Shown: one piece after another, positions 53,623-63,469 of the stretch
How positions within the stretch are numbered: position 1 is the first letter of the stretch
Layout: every line of letters begins with the position of its first letter
NCBI RefSeq assembly: GCF_000526215.1
Contig: NZ_JAFQ01000004.1
Location: 6,262,001 to 6,326,000, forward strand
Reading direction: 5' to 3'
DNA from: Nocardia sp. BMG51109
GTDB taxonomy: Bacteria > Actinomycetota > Actinomycetes > Mycobacteriales > Mycobacteriaceae
DNA: 64,000 nucleotides
Position numbers and translations under genes: made by a program
The notes under the pieces: generated by a model
Told to the model about the DNA's origin: nothing
The model's input: only the letters and a program-made list of their open reading frames with translations
The model's database searches: none

Positions 53623-53836
53623 CTGCGTTCCCCCTTCTGGATGCCGGACAAAGGGATATCCCGCCCGGGTGCGGCCGACGGTAGCGGGGCGATAGGAGAC
53701 TCGCCAAGTACGGCGAAGTTCCCGCACCCCTTCCGGCGTGCCGGAGTCTTCGCCGGGCACGGCGGAGTCCGCCACAGCGCTGTGACCGGTGAAAATGGAT
53801 ATCCGATGCGGCGCGGGACGGCTACCGTGAGCACTC

Positions 53837-54403
53837 GTGAACGACACGCACACGACGGTGTTCGCGTGGCGGCCGGTCGCCCCGGCCGACTTTCCGCTGC
53901 TCGCCACCTGGCTCGCGCAACCTCACGTGCGGCGCTGGTGGAACCACGAGTTCACGCCCGAGGCGGTCGAGCGCGACTTCGGTCCGGCGGCACGCGGTGC
54001 GGAACCGGGCGAGGACCTGCTCGTATACGCCGACGGCGAACCGTTCGGTCTGGTGCAGCGGTGCCGCCTGGCGGACTATCCGGAATATCTCGACGAGCTG
54101 TCGCCGCTGGTCGAGGTGCCGGCGGGCGCGGCCTCGCTCGATTACCTGGTGGGTGATCCGGACCGGGTCGGCCGCGGGCTGGGTTCGGCGATGCTGCGCG
54201 CGGTGGTGGCGGGAACGTGGGTCGAATATCCCGGCACCGGCTGTCTCCTCGTCCCGGTCGCCGCCGCGAATGTGGCGTCGTGGCGGGCGCTGGAGAAGGC
54301 CGGAATGCGCCGGATCGCCGAGGGCCACCTCACGCCGGACAATCCGGCCGACGACGGCAACCACTACGTCTACCGCATCGGCCGCCCGGGAGCCGGCACC
54401 TGA
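53837..54403 (+). CDS. GNAT-family acetyltransferase, AAC(6')-like
   Basis: N-acetyltransferase of 188 residues. The N-terminus [37 protein letters not shown] is typical of the aminoglycoside 6'-acetyltransferase/siderophore branch (Acetyltransf_8 type). The acetyl-CoA loop reads [12 protein letters not shown] and the C-terminal motif reads [22 protein letters not shown]. The real substrate cannot be told: relatives modify aminoglycosides, but also lysine or siderophore amines. GTG at 53837. It is transcribed toward hisE after 95 bases, although not obviously linked to it. Confidence 0.88.
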   Translation: MNDTHTTVFAWRPVAPADFPLLATWLAQPHVRRWWNHEFTPEAVERDFGPAARGAEPGEDLLVYADGEPFGLVQRCRLADYPEYLDELSPLVEVPAGAASLDYLVGDPDRVGRGLGSAMLRAVVAGTWVEYPGTGCLLVPVAAANVASWRALEKAGMRRIAEGHLTPDNPADDGNHYVYRIGRPGAGT

Positions 54404-54498
54404 CCGGGCCGGTCGCACGGCCGCCGCACCCTGCCGGGACGGGAACGCCCGATACTCGGTTGCGGGACGTGCGCGGGCATCTGAAAGAATGGCTCCCC

Positions 54499-54762
54499 GT
54501 GAAAACCTTCGAAACCCTGTTCGCCGAGCTGCAGAATCGTGCGGTCGACCGCCCCGAGGGGTCCGGGACCGTGGCGGCATTGGACGCGGGCGTGCATGCG
54601 CAGGGCAAGAAGGTGCTGGAGGAGGCCGGCGAGGTGTGGCTGGCCGCCGAACACGAGAGCGACGAGGCGCTGGCCGAGGAGATCTCGCAGCTGTTGTACT
54701 GGGTTCAGGTGCTGATGGTGGGCCGCGGGCTGCGGCTCGACGACGTGTACCGACATCTGTGA
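54499..54762 (+). CDS. hisE: Phosphoribosyl-ATP pyrophosphatase HisE
   Basis: 87-residue alpha-helical MazG-fold pyrophosphatase, second step of histidine synthesis. The metal-binding EExxE pattern is clear in [32 protein letters not shown], with the N-terminal [14 protein letters not shown] typical for HisE. GTG at 54499 was chosen; no ATG fits. hisG follows after 67 bases on the same strand. This hisE-hisG pair is the standard actinobacterial arrangement, apart from the rest of the his genes. Confidence 0.95.
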   Translation: MKTFETLFAELQNRAVDRPEGSGTVAALDAGVHAQGKKVLEEAGEVWLAAEHESDEALAEEISQLLYWVQVLMVGRGLRLDDVYRHL

Positions 54763-54829
54763 CGGATTGCCCGCCGGATGCCCGGCGGGATACGCAACCC
54801 TCCGTCACGAGTCCCGGAAGGACACCCCC

Positions 54830-55678
54830 ATGCTTCGCGTCGCAGTCCCCAACAAAGGAGCACTCTCCGAATCCGCCGTCGAGATCCTCACCGAGGCCGG
54901 CTACCGCAGGCGCACCGATTCCCGCGACCTGTCCGTGCTCGACAACGCCAACCAGGTCGAGTTCTTCTTCTTGCGCCCCAAGGACATCGCGATCTACGTG
55001 GGTTCGGGCGAGCTGGACCTGGGCCTGACCGGACGGGATCTGGCGCTCGATTCGGGCGCGCCGGTGCAGGAGCGGCTGAGCCTCGGCTTCGGCCGCTCGA
55101 CCTTCCGCTACGCCGCCCCCGCCGGGCGCGAGTGGAAGGTGCAGGATCTCTACGACAAGCGCATCGCCACCTCGTACCCGAACCTGGTGCTGCGGGATCT
55201 GCAGCGGCACGGCGTCGAGGCCGAGGTGATCCGCCTCGACGGCGCCGTGGAGATCTCCATCCAGCTCGGCGTGGCCGACGCCATCGCCGACGTGGTCGGC
55301 TCGGGCCGCACGCTGCGCCAGCACAACCTGGTGGCGTTCGGCGACTCGCTGTGCGATTCGGAGGCGGTGCTGATCGAGGGGGCCGGCTCGGACCGCACCG
55401 ACAAGGCCCGCAACCAGCTGGTCGCCCGCGTGCAGGGCGTCGTGTTCGCCCAGCAGTACCTGATGCTCGACTACGACTGCCCGAGGCGCCTGCTCGACGC
55501 CGCGGTCGAGATCACGCCGGGACTGGAGTCGCCGACGATCTCACCGCTGGCCGACGAGGGCTGGGTCGCCGTGCGCGCGCTGGTGCCGCGCGGCCAGGGC
55601 AACGAGATGATGGACCGGCTCGCCGAGCTGGGCGCCAAGGCGATCCTGGCGACCGATATCCGGTCCTGCCGGTTCTGA
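54830..55678 (+). CDS. hisG: ATP phosphoribosyltransferase HisG, long form
   Basis: First and committed enzyme of histidine synthesis, 282 residues with the C-terminal ACT-like regulatory domain, so histidine feedback is expected. Signature stretches: [58 protein letters not shown]-like [45 protein letters not shown] (PRPP/ATP site) and the regulatory-domain start [33 protein letters not shown]. The ATG at 54830 follows GGAAGGA six bases upstream. Converges with the Clp_N gene with only 4 bases between the stops. Confidence 0.97.
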   Translation: MLRVAVPNKGALSESAVEILTEAGYRRRTDSRDLSVLDNANQVEFFFLRPKDIAIYVGSGELDLGLTGRDLALDSGAPVQERLSLGFGRSTFRYAAPAGREWKVQDLYDKRIATSYPNLVLRDLQRHGVEAEVIRLDGAVEISIQLGVADAIADVVGSGRTLRQHNLVAFGDSLCDSEAVLIEGAGSDRTDKARNQLVARVQGVVFAQQYLMLDYDCPRRLLDAAVEITPGLESPTISPLADEGWVAVRALVPRGQGNEMMDRLAELGAKAILATDIRSCRF

Positions 55679-55682
55679 TCGG

Positions 55683-56306
55683 CTACGGCGCCTCGGCCGG
55701 GCCGGCGCCGGGCGGCCGTTCGGCGGGTGGTTGCGGGATGATCTCCCACAATCCCTGCGCGCGCAGGAACTCTCGCAGCCGGTCGAGTTCGTGGCGGAGC
55801 CATCGGTTCTCCTCGCGCAGCGAGTGCAGCGCCACCTCGGGCGGGGAGGTGGGGACGATCGGTTCCGGGCCCGACCGGGCCGGCGTGGCGGTCACCAGGC
55901 GGCGCACCCGGACCAGATCGGCGCCCTTGCGTACCAGCGCCTGTGCCCCGACGCCGTCCTCCTCCCGGATCAGTCCGAGCAGGATGTGTTCGGTGCCGAT
56001 GTAGTTGTGCCCCAACTGGAGTGCCTCCCGCAGCGAGAGTTCCAGCACCTTCTTGGCGCGCGGCGTGAACGGGAGGTGGCCGCTCGGCATGGCGTCGCCC
56101 CGCCCGAGCAGCTGTTCGATCTCGGCGCGCAGGGCATCCGGCTCGATGTCGAGCGTGGACAGCACGCGGGCGGCCGTCCCTTCCCGCTCGGCGGCGAGAC
56201 CGAGCAGGATGTGCTCCGTCCCGATGTAGTTGTGGTTGAGCAGGCGCGCCTCTTCTTGCGCGAGAACGACAACCCGGCGCGCCCGGTCCGTGAATCGCTC
56301 GAACAT
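55683..56306 (-). CDS. Stand-alone double Clp_N-domain protein
   Basis: 207 residues with two ClpC N-terminal repeats and no ATPase. Repeat one: MFERFTDRARRVVVLAQEEARLLNHNYIGTEHILLGLAAE. Repeat two: FTPRAKKVLELSLREALQLGHNYIGTEHILLGLIREEDGVGAQAL. The C-terminus is a short coiled coil (LHSLREENRWLRHELDRLREFLRAQ) and a Pro-rich tail. ClpC N domains bind adaptor proteins and arginine-phosphorylated substrates, so this protein could compete with or shield ClpC. The same kind of gene lies next to hisG in related genera. ATG at 56306. Confidence 0.9.
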   Translation of the reverse strand: MFERFTDRARRVVVLAQEEARLLNHNYIGTEHILLGLAAEREGTAARVLSTLDIEPDALRAEIEQLLGRGDAMPSGHLPFTPRAKKVLELSLREALQLGHNYIGTEHILLGLIREEDGVGAQALVRKGADLVRVRRLVTATPARSGPEPIVPTSPPEVALHSLREENRWLRHELDRLREFLRAQGLWEIIPQPPAERPPGAGPAEAP

Positions 56307-56504
56307 GACGCCATTGTGCGCGTCTTCCGGCGGCCGAGCCGCCCCTGAACGGGGTGCCACGGCTCGAGGGCGAGCGGTTGAGGCCCCGGGGGCCGATGGT
56401 CGTCCACCGGCGGGCCGCCCGGACGCCCCGCGTCCACCGAGCCGGCGAACGGGTACCCGGTGCGTACGGCGCCGCGAAGGGGCTCGCCGCGTGCGGCGTG
56501 GATT

Positions 56505-58261
<1,757 letters not shown>

Positions 58262-58315
58262 GCGGCCGCATCCGGACTCGGCCGGTATCCGGGGCTCGGC
58301 CGGTGGCGCCGGGCG

Positions 58316-58340
58316 CCCGCGGGACTCTCCGCCCCGCGGG
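58316..58340. terminator. GC hairpin between convergent trmI and lipoprotein genes
   Basis: Stem CCCGCGGG at 58316-58323 and 58333-58340, nine-base loop. No T tract follows, so it could slow rather than end transcription. It lies in the 118-base space where both genes converge. Confidence 0.35.
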
Positions 58341-58380
58341 GCCCTCGGCCGTCACAGAGCGCCGTCACCGAGCAGGGACG

Positions 58381-58932
58381 TCAGCCCTGGCAGGGCGCCC
58401 GGCCCATCGCGAGGATCGTGCACGCCGACTGGTCGGAGATCTGCCAGCCGGTGTCGGAGTGCTGCCAGGTCATGGGCGTGGCGGGGGCCGCACCGTGCGG
58501 TGAGGTGACGACGACCTGGGCGGTGGCCGTCTCGCCCTCCGTCTTGATGTCCGAGACCGCGAAGGTGATGGCGCCGTAGTTGGCCAGGCCCTGGGTCATG
58601 GTGTCGATGTTGGCGGCCCGCCGCTGCCCGTCGACCACCAGTTTCGCCTTGTCGGCGGTGGGTTTCGCGGGATCGACGAAGCCGTCCAGGGTGGCCTGTA
58701 GCTCCTGGGGCGCCGGTGCGGCCACGGTGGAGTGGTCGTGCGCGGAACCGCTGGTGGCGGCCGCGGTGCTGCCCGGCGCGGCCGAGTCCTCCGATGTGTC
58801 GGAGCCACATGCTGTGATACCGGTAACGGCGAGGGCCGCGAAGACGGTAGCCGTCACAAGACGAACTCGGGAAACACGAGCGGAGTGTGCGACGTTGCCA
58901 CTACAACGGGTACCACCGGTGGGAAGGAGCAT
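58381..58932 (-). CDS. MTB12/LppK-like lipoprotein
   Basis: Exported lipoprotein of 183 residues. The signal peptide (VRLVTATVFAALAVTGITAC) ends in a lipobox Cys (GITAC), after which the chain is Ser/Ala/Gly-rich. The folded part (LQATLDGFVDPAKPTADKAKLVVDGQRRAANIDTMTQGLANYG ... WQISDQSACTILAMGRAPC) resembles the mycobacterial low-molecular-weight antigen MTB12 family. In the proteasome neighbourhood of mycobacteria the LppK lipoprotein has the same position, between trmI and mpa. Two C-terminal cysteines may be paired. The ATG at 58932 is the best start, without a clear ribosome site. Confidence 0.85.
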   Translation of the reverse strand: MLLPTGGTRCSGNVAHSARVSRVRLVTATVFAALAVTGITACGSDTSEDSAAPGSTAAATSGSAHDHSTVAAPAPQELQATLDGFVDPAKPTADKAKLVVDGQRRAANIDTMTQGLANYGAITFAVSDIKTEGETATAQVVVTSPHGAAPATPMTWQHSDTGWQISDQSACTILAMGRAPCQG

Positions 58933-58984
58933 CGAGTAATACACCTTTCGGCTCGGTCCGGCGACATGTCTCGTCGGAAACGGG

Positions 58985-59003
58985 TTAGGGCAGGCTAACA
59001 TGG
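58985..59003. promoter_or_regulatory. Candidate DtxR/IdeR box between the lipoprotein and mpa genes
   Basis: TTAGGGCAGGCTAACATGG matches the IdeR consensus TTAGGTTAGGCTAACCTAA at 14 of 19 positions, with an intact left half TTAGG and an intact central GGCTAAC. It lies 53 bases upstream of the lipoprotein ATG and 113 upstream of mpa. Tentative. Confidence 0.35.
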
Positions 59004-59115
59004 TTCTCCGGCCGCCGACCGCAGCTGAGATGTGATCACGACGAAACCATGTCGGAAAGCGAGAACGGTTCGCGCCCGGTAGCGTTGATAGACCGGGACT
59101 GGGAGGAGCAGCATC

Positions 59116-60876
59116 ATGAGCCCCAACGAGAATTCGGATTCGGCGGCCTGGAGGGAACTCGAGGTAGTACGCGCCGAGGCGGCTGCACTCCGAAGGCAAC
59201 TCGCCGACTCGCCGGATCGCACAAGGGAATTGGAAGCGCGTATCGATTCGCTGACGATTCGCAACACCAAGCTGATGGACACCCTCAAGGAGGCGCGTCA
59301 GCAGCTGGTGGCCCTGCGCGAGGAGGTCGATCGGCTGGGTCAGCCGCCGAGCGGCTACGGCGTTCTGATCGGTGTCTACGACGATCAGACTGTCGACGTG
59401 TTCACCTCGGGCCGCAAGATGCGGTTGACGTGTTCGCCCAATATCGAAACATCCACGCTGCACTACGGACAGACCGTCCGGTTGAACGAGGCGCTCACGG
59501 TCGTGGAGGCCGCCCAGTTCGATCAGACCGGTGAGATCGGTACGCTGCGCGAGATCCTGGACGACGGCCGCCGGGCGCTCGTGGTCGGGCACGCCGACGA
59601 GGAGCGCGTGGTCTGGCTGTCCGGTCCGCTGAGCAAGCTGGTGGATATCGAGGAAGTCGACGATCCCGACCATATGCTGCGCAGGCTGCGGGCGGGTGAT
59701 TCGCTGCTGGTCGACACCAAGGCCGGCTTCGCCTTCGAGCGCATCCCCAAGGCAGAGGTCGAGGACCTCGTGCTGGAAGAGGTTCCCGATGTCGACTACG
59801 AGGACATCGGTGGCCTGTCGCGCCAGATCGAGCAGATTCGCGATGCGGTGGAACTGCCGTTCCTGCACAAGGATCTGTTCCGCGAGTACGCGCTGCGCCC
59901 GCCCAAGGGTGTGCTGCTCTACGGCCCGCCCGGTTGCGGTAAGACGCTGATCGCCAAGGCGGTGGCCAACTCGCTGGCGAAGAAGATCGCCGAGGCCCGC
60001 GGCGAGGATGCCAAGGAGGCCAAGTCCTACTTCCTCAACATCAAGGGCCCCGAGCTGCTCAACAAGTTCGTGGGCGAGACGGAGCGCCACATCCGCATCA
60101 TCTTCCAGCGGGCCCGGGAGAAGGCCTCCGAGGGCACCCCGGTGATCGTGTTCTTCGACGAGATGGACTCGATCTTCCGCACCCGCGGTTCGGGCGTCTC
60201 GTCCGACGTGGAGACCACCGTCGTCCCGCAGCTGCTGTCGGAGATCGACGGCGTCGAGGGGCTGGAGAACGTCATCGTCATCGGCGCCTCCAACCGTGAG
60301 GACATGATCGATCCGGCCATCCTGCGGCCCGGCCGTCTCGACGTGAAGATCAAGATCGAGCGTCCGGACGCGGAGGCGGCCCAGGACATCTTCTCGAAGT
60401 ACCTGACCGAGGGGCTGCCGCTGCACGCCGACGATGTCGCCGAGTTCGGCGGCGATCACGCCAAGTGCGTGCTGGCGATGATCGAGCGGGTCGTCGACAG
60501 GATGTACGCCGAGAGCGAGGACAACCGGTTCCTGGAGGTCACCTACGCCAACGGGGACAAGGAGGTCCTGTACTTCAAGGACTTCAACTCCGGCGCCATG
60601 ATCCAGAACATCGTGGACCGGTCCAAGAAGTACGCCATCAAGTCGGTGCTCGAGACCGGTAATCCGGGCCTGCGCATCCAGCATCTGTTCGATTCGATAG
60701 TGGACGAGTTCTCCGAGAACGAGGACCTGCCCAACACCACGAATCCCGATGACTGGGCCCGCATCTCGGGCAAGAAGGGCGAGCGGATCGTGTACATCCG
60801 CACCTTGGTCACCGGCAAGAACGCCAGTGCCAGCCGGGCGATCGATACGGAGTCGAATACGGGTCAGTACCTGTAG
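59116..60876 (+). CDS. mpa: Proteasome-associated AAA+ ATPase Mpa/ARC
   Basis: Hexameric unfoldase of 586 residues that feeds pupylated proteins to the 20S proteasome. N-terminal coiled coil (10-75, [31 protein letters not shown]) binds Pup; OB domains follow (about 80-225). AAA+ core: Walker A GPPGCGKT (270-277), Walker [11 protein letters not shown] (343-352), and [12 protein letters not shown]. The last residues are GQYL, the C-terminal Tyr-containing tail that docks in the proteasome alpha ring. GGGAGGAG lies eight bases before the ATG. A terminator follows, and dop, pup and prcBA are not next to it within the window. Confidence 0.98.
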   Translation: MSPNENSDSAAWRELEVVRAEAAALRRQLADSPDRTRELEARIDSLTIRNTKLMDTLKEARQQLVALREEVDRLGQPPSGYGVLIGVYDDQTVDVFTSGRKMRLTCSPNIETSTLHYGQTVRLNEALTVVEAAQFDQTGEIGTLREILDDGRRALVVGHADEERVVWLSGPLSKLVDIEEVDDPDHMLRRLRAGDSLLVDTKAGFAFERIPKAEVEDLVLEEVPDVDYEDIGGLSRQIEQIRDAVELPFLHKDLFREYALRPPKGVLLYGPPGCGKTLIAKAVANSLAKKIAEARGEDAKEAKSYFLNIKGPELLNKFVGETERHIRIIFQRAREKASEGTPVIVFFDEMDSIFRTRGSGVSSDVETTVVPQLLSEIDGVEGLENVIVIGASNREDMIDPAILRPGRLDVKIKIERPDAEAAQDIFSKYLTEGLPLHADDVAEFGGDHAKCVLAMIERVVDRMYAESEDNRFLEVTYANGDKEVLYFKDFNSGAMIQNIVDRSKKYAIKSVLETGNPGLRIQHLFDSIVDEFSENEDLPNTTNPDDWARISGKKGERIVYIRTLVTGKNASASRAIDTESNTGQYL

Positions 60877-60890
60877 AACCGCGACACCGA

Positions 60891-60919
60891 GGGCCGCGCT
60901 TCCGTTGGGGGCGCGGCCC
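60891..60919 (+). terminator. Hairpin terminator after mpa
   Basis: GGGCCGCGC at 60891-60899 pairs with GCGCGGCCC at 60911-60919 (9 bp, 11-base loop), followed by TTT. It ends mpa transcription before the TetR gene. Confidence 0.75.
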
Positions 60920-61015
60920 TTTCGCGTGTTCCTGTCGTGCCGGGTGGTCGCCGTCCTGGAGTGGTCATCGTGCACACGTTGGGGGATTGTTGACCGGCTG
61001 CGCTAGTATTTGGCC

Positions 61016-61642
61016 ATGCGGCCAGAAAACGGTCCGGGCGGTCAACGCTCGTTCATCGAGGAGGCGCGGCGGCGGCAGATCATCGCCGCCGCGGTCGAGG
61101 TGATCTCCGAGGCCGGATATGCGAGCGCGTCGCTGGCGCGGATCGCCCAGCACGCGGGGATCTCCAAGGGCGTCATCTCCTACCACTTCGACGGCAAGGA
61201 CGATCTGATGACGCAGCTGGTGATCCAGCTGTATGTGGCGGGGGCGGAGCGGGTCGGTCCGGCCGTCGCCGCGGCCACCGGCGCGCGCGAGCAGCTGCTG
61301 GCCTACATCGGATCGAATCTGGAGTTCATCGACGCCAATCGGCGTTACGTGGCGGCGCTGACCGATGTGGTGTTCAACCTCCGCGACGCCGAGGGCCGGC
61401 CGCGCTTCGCCGGCGCGGACGACGAGGCGGAGATCGTCGGGCCGCTGATCGATCTGCTGCGCGACGGGCAGCGGTCCGGCGAGTTCGGTGAGTTCGATCC
61501 GGCGGTGACGGCCCGGCTGATCCGGGACTCCATCGACGGCGCCGCCGGCCGGGCGTCCCGGGAACCGGACTTCGACATGGGCGCGTACGCGGCGCACATG
61601 TGCCGGCTGTACGACATGGCCACGCGAAAGGACCAGCAGTGA
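61016..61642 (+). CDS. TetR-family transcriptional regulator
   Basis: Repressor of 208 residues. HTH: RRQIIAAAVEVISEAGYASASLARIAQHAGISKGVISYHFDGKDDLMTQLV. The C-terminal domain fits the TetR_C family with a helix AALTDVVFNLRDAEGRPRF. TAGTAT lies 7 to 12 bases before the ATG, so the transcript may be leaderless. Its stop overlaps the start of the following membrane glycosyltransferase gene by 4 bases (GTGA), so it probably controls its own operon. Confidence 0.9.
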   Translation: MRPENGPGGQRSFIEEARRRQIIAAAVEVISEAGYASASLARIAQHAGISKGVISYHFDGKDDLMTQLVIQLYVAGAERVGPAVAAATGAREQLLAYIGSNLEFIDANRRYVAALTDVVFNLRDAEGRPRFAGADDEAEIVGPLIDLLRDGQRSGEFGEFDPAVTARLIRDSIDGAAGRASREPDFDMGAYAAHMCRLYDMATRKDQQ

Positions 61643-63165
61643 CGACGACGAGGGATGCGGCGGTGCCGCAGGGCGTTTCCGATGGCCGGCCGCCGCCGTT
61701 CGCGCTCGGCGCGGTCACGTTCGTCGCGGCGCTGAGCGCGGCGGCGCTGGTGGTCTCCCTCGGGCGGTACGGATTCTTCGGCGACGAGCTGTATTTCGTC
61801 TCCGCCGGCCGCCGCCTCGCGGTGAGCTACGCCGACCAAGGGCCGCTGGTTCCGCTGATCGCGCGGGCGATGGACGAGCTGGCCCCGGGATCGCTGGCGG
61901 TGCTGCGCATTCCGGCGGCCGTCGTGACGGTCGCGACGGTGTTCGTGAGTGCGCAGATCGCGCGGGAATTCGGCGGCGGCCGGGGCGCGCAGGTGCTGAC
62001 CGCGCTGGCCTACGCCACGTCGCCGTTCCTGCTGGTGCAGGGGACCCAGCTGGCCACCAACACGATCGATACCGCGCTGTGGGTGCTGATCACCTGGCTG
62101 CTCGTGCGGTGGGTCCGGACTCGCCGCGATGTGCTGTTGGTGGGGGCGGGCCTGGTCACCGCACTGGATATGCAGGTCAAGTGGCTGATCCCGTTCTTCT
62201 GGATAGCGATCGCCGTCGGCGCGCTGCTCTGCGGGCCCCGGGATCTGCTGCGCCGCCCGGCGCTGTGGGCGGGCGCGGTGCTGACCGTCGTGGCGATGCT
62301 GCCCGGTCTGGTCTGGCAGGCCGGGCGCGGGTGGCCGCAACTGGAATTGGGCGCCGTGGTCGCCGCCGAGCAGGAGACGGTCGGCGGGCGGTTCACCTTC
62401 GTGCCGCTGGCCGTCGCCGCCGCGGGGCTGCTCGGCGGGGCGCTGCTGGTGGCCGGGACGTGGGTGCTGTTGCGCTGGGATCGGTTGCGGCCGTACCGCT
62501 TTCTGGGACTCACCTTGCCGCTGCTGGTGATCGTGTTCGTGATCACCGACGGGCGTCCCTACTACGTGGCCGGGTGTTATGCGGCGGTCTTCGCGGCCGG
62601 GGCGGTGTGGTGCACGCGGGCGCCGGTGGCGCGGTGGCGCAAGGTCGTGGTGGTTCCGCTGGTCGCGGTGTCGGCGGCGGTCGCGCTGCTGACGATGCCG
62701 TGGCGGCCCGAGAGCGAGATGACGCCGGTCGACGACCCGGAGGCGGCAGGCATGGAACTCGGTACGCTGGGCAAGTTCGGCTGGCCGGAACTGGCCGAGT
62801 CGACGGCCGCCGCATACGGCGCGCTGCCCGAGCCGGAACGTGATCGCGCGGTCGTGATCGCCGACTCCTATTGGCAGGCAAGCGCTCTGGACGTCGAACG
62901 AGACCGGCTGGGGTTGCCCGCCGTGTACAGCCCCAACCGCGGTTTCGGGTATTTCGGCACGCCGCCCGATACGGCGACGACGGTGATCTGGGTCGGTGGC
63001 GACGGTACCGAGCCGCGCGAGCGATGCGGTGCCGTCTCGGCGCTCGGCCGGGCCGACGCCCGCCTCGGATTTCCGGGGCTGACCCGCGACGTCACCCTGT
63101 GGCGCTGCGCCGAGCCGCGCGAGCCCTGGTCGCGAGCCTGGCCGGGGATGCTGCGCTTGGATTGA
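61639..63165 (+). CDS. PMT/ArnT-like membrane glycosyltransferase (GT39/GT83 type)
   Basis: Polytopic membrane protein of 508 residues with about ten hydrophobic segments and a C-terminal soluble part. The first loop carries FGDELYFVSAG, the acidic DE pair of the GT-C fold (mannosyl/arabinosyl-transfer from a polyprenyl-phosphate sugar). The segment ALWVLITWLLVRWVRTRRDVLLVGAGLVTALDMQVKWLIPFFW is typical of the PMT_2 family. Acceptor unknown; it could glycosylate cell-wall lipids or secreted proteins. Its start overlaps the TetR stop by 4 bases. Confidence 0.87.
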   Translation: MTTTRDAAVPQGVSDGRPPPFALGAVTFVAALSAAALVVSLGRYGFFGDELYFVSAGRRLAVSYADQGPLVPLIARAMDELAPGSLAVLRIPAAVVTVATVFVSAQIAREFGGGRGAQVLTALAYATSPFLLVQGTQLATNTIDTALWVLITWLLVRWVRTRRDVLLVGAGLVTALDMQVKWLIPFFWIAIAVGALLCGPRDLLRRPALWAGAVLTVVAMLPGLVWQAGRGWPQLELGAVVAAEQETVGGRFTFVPLAVAAAGLLGGALLVAGTWVLLRWDRLRPYRFLGLTLPLLVIVFVITDGRPYYVAGCYAAVFAAGAVWCTRAPVARWRKVVVVPLVAVSAAVALLTMPWRPESEMTPVDDPEAAGMELGTLGKFGWPELAESTAAAYGALPEPERDRAVVIADSYWQASALDVERDRLGLPAVYSPNRGFGYFGTPPDTATTVIWVGGDGTEPRERCGAVSALGRADARLGFPGLTRDVTLWRCAEPREPWSRAWPGMLRLD

Positions 63166-63174
63166 TCGCGGAGC

Positions 63175-63318
63175 CTGCGCACTGCCGAGCGGGAACACCC
63201 AGCCGTAGCCGGGCACCAGGGTGTCGTCGGCGTCGCGCAGCTCCAGATGTGAGGTGATCCACTCGTCGTCGCTGCGGGCGGATCGGATGTAGGCGGGGGC
63301 GGCGACGCCGTAGCCGGG
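63175..63318 (-). pseudogene. Remnant of a geranylgeranyl-reductase-like FAD protein
   Basis: About 48 in-frame codons on the minus strand translate to GYGVAAPAYIRSARSDDEWITSHLELRDADDTLVPGYGWVFPLG. This is a characteristic central stretch of geranylgeranyl reductase (compare VYGVAVRGY ... TSHLELR ... LPGYGWIFPLG in the mycobacterial protein). No Rossmann FAD motif or C-terminal part is nearby, and the space between the glycosyltransferase gene and the cyclophilin gene is only about 300 bases, so this is a leftover of a deleted gene. The remainder of the gap holds no gene. Confidence 0.8.
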
Positions 63319-63469
63319 ATGCCCGGAGTTCGGCGGCTTCGAGTTTCGGTGGCTTCGGGAAAGCGGCGCCGACCGGGTGCTGCCGCGTCGTGGTCGACGC
63401 GGCGGCACGGACGATCCGGGGCGTGGGTCCGCGGGAGTTCGGGCTGTCGGTGCCGGAACCGGTTGCGGC

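Noticed and set aside
53837..54403. Aminoglycoside resistance gene
   Set aside because: The family match is only at the level of the AAC(6')-like GNAT fold; many members have other substrates, so resistance cannot be claimed.
55683..56306. Truncated clpC gene
   Set aside because: Both N-domain repeats are intact and are followed by a distinct coiled coil and Pro-rich tail; no ATPase remains nearby, so it looks like a real stand-alone gene.
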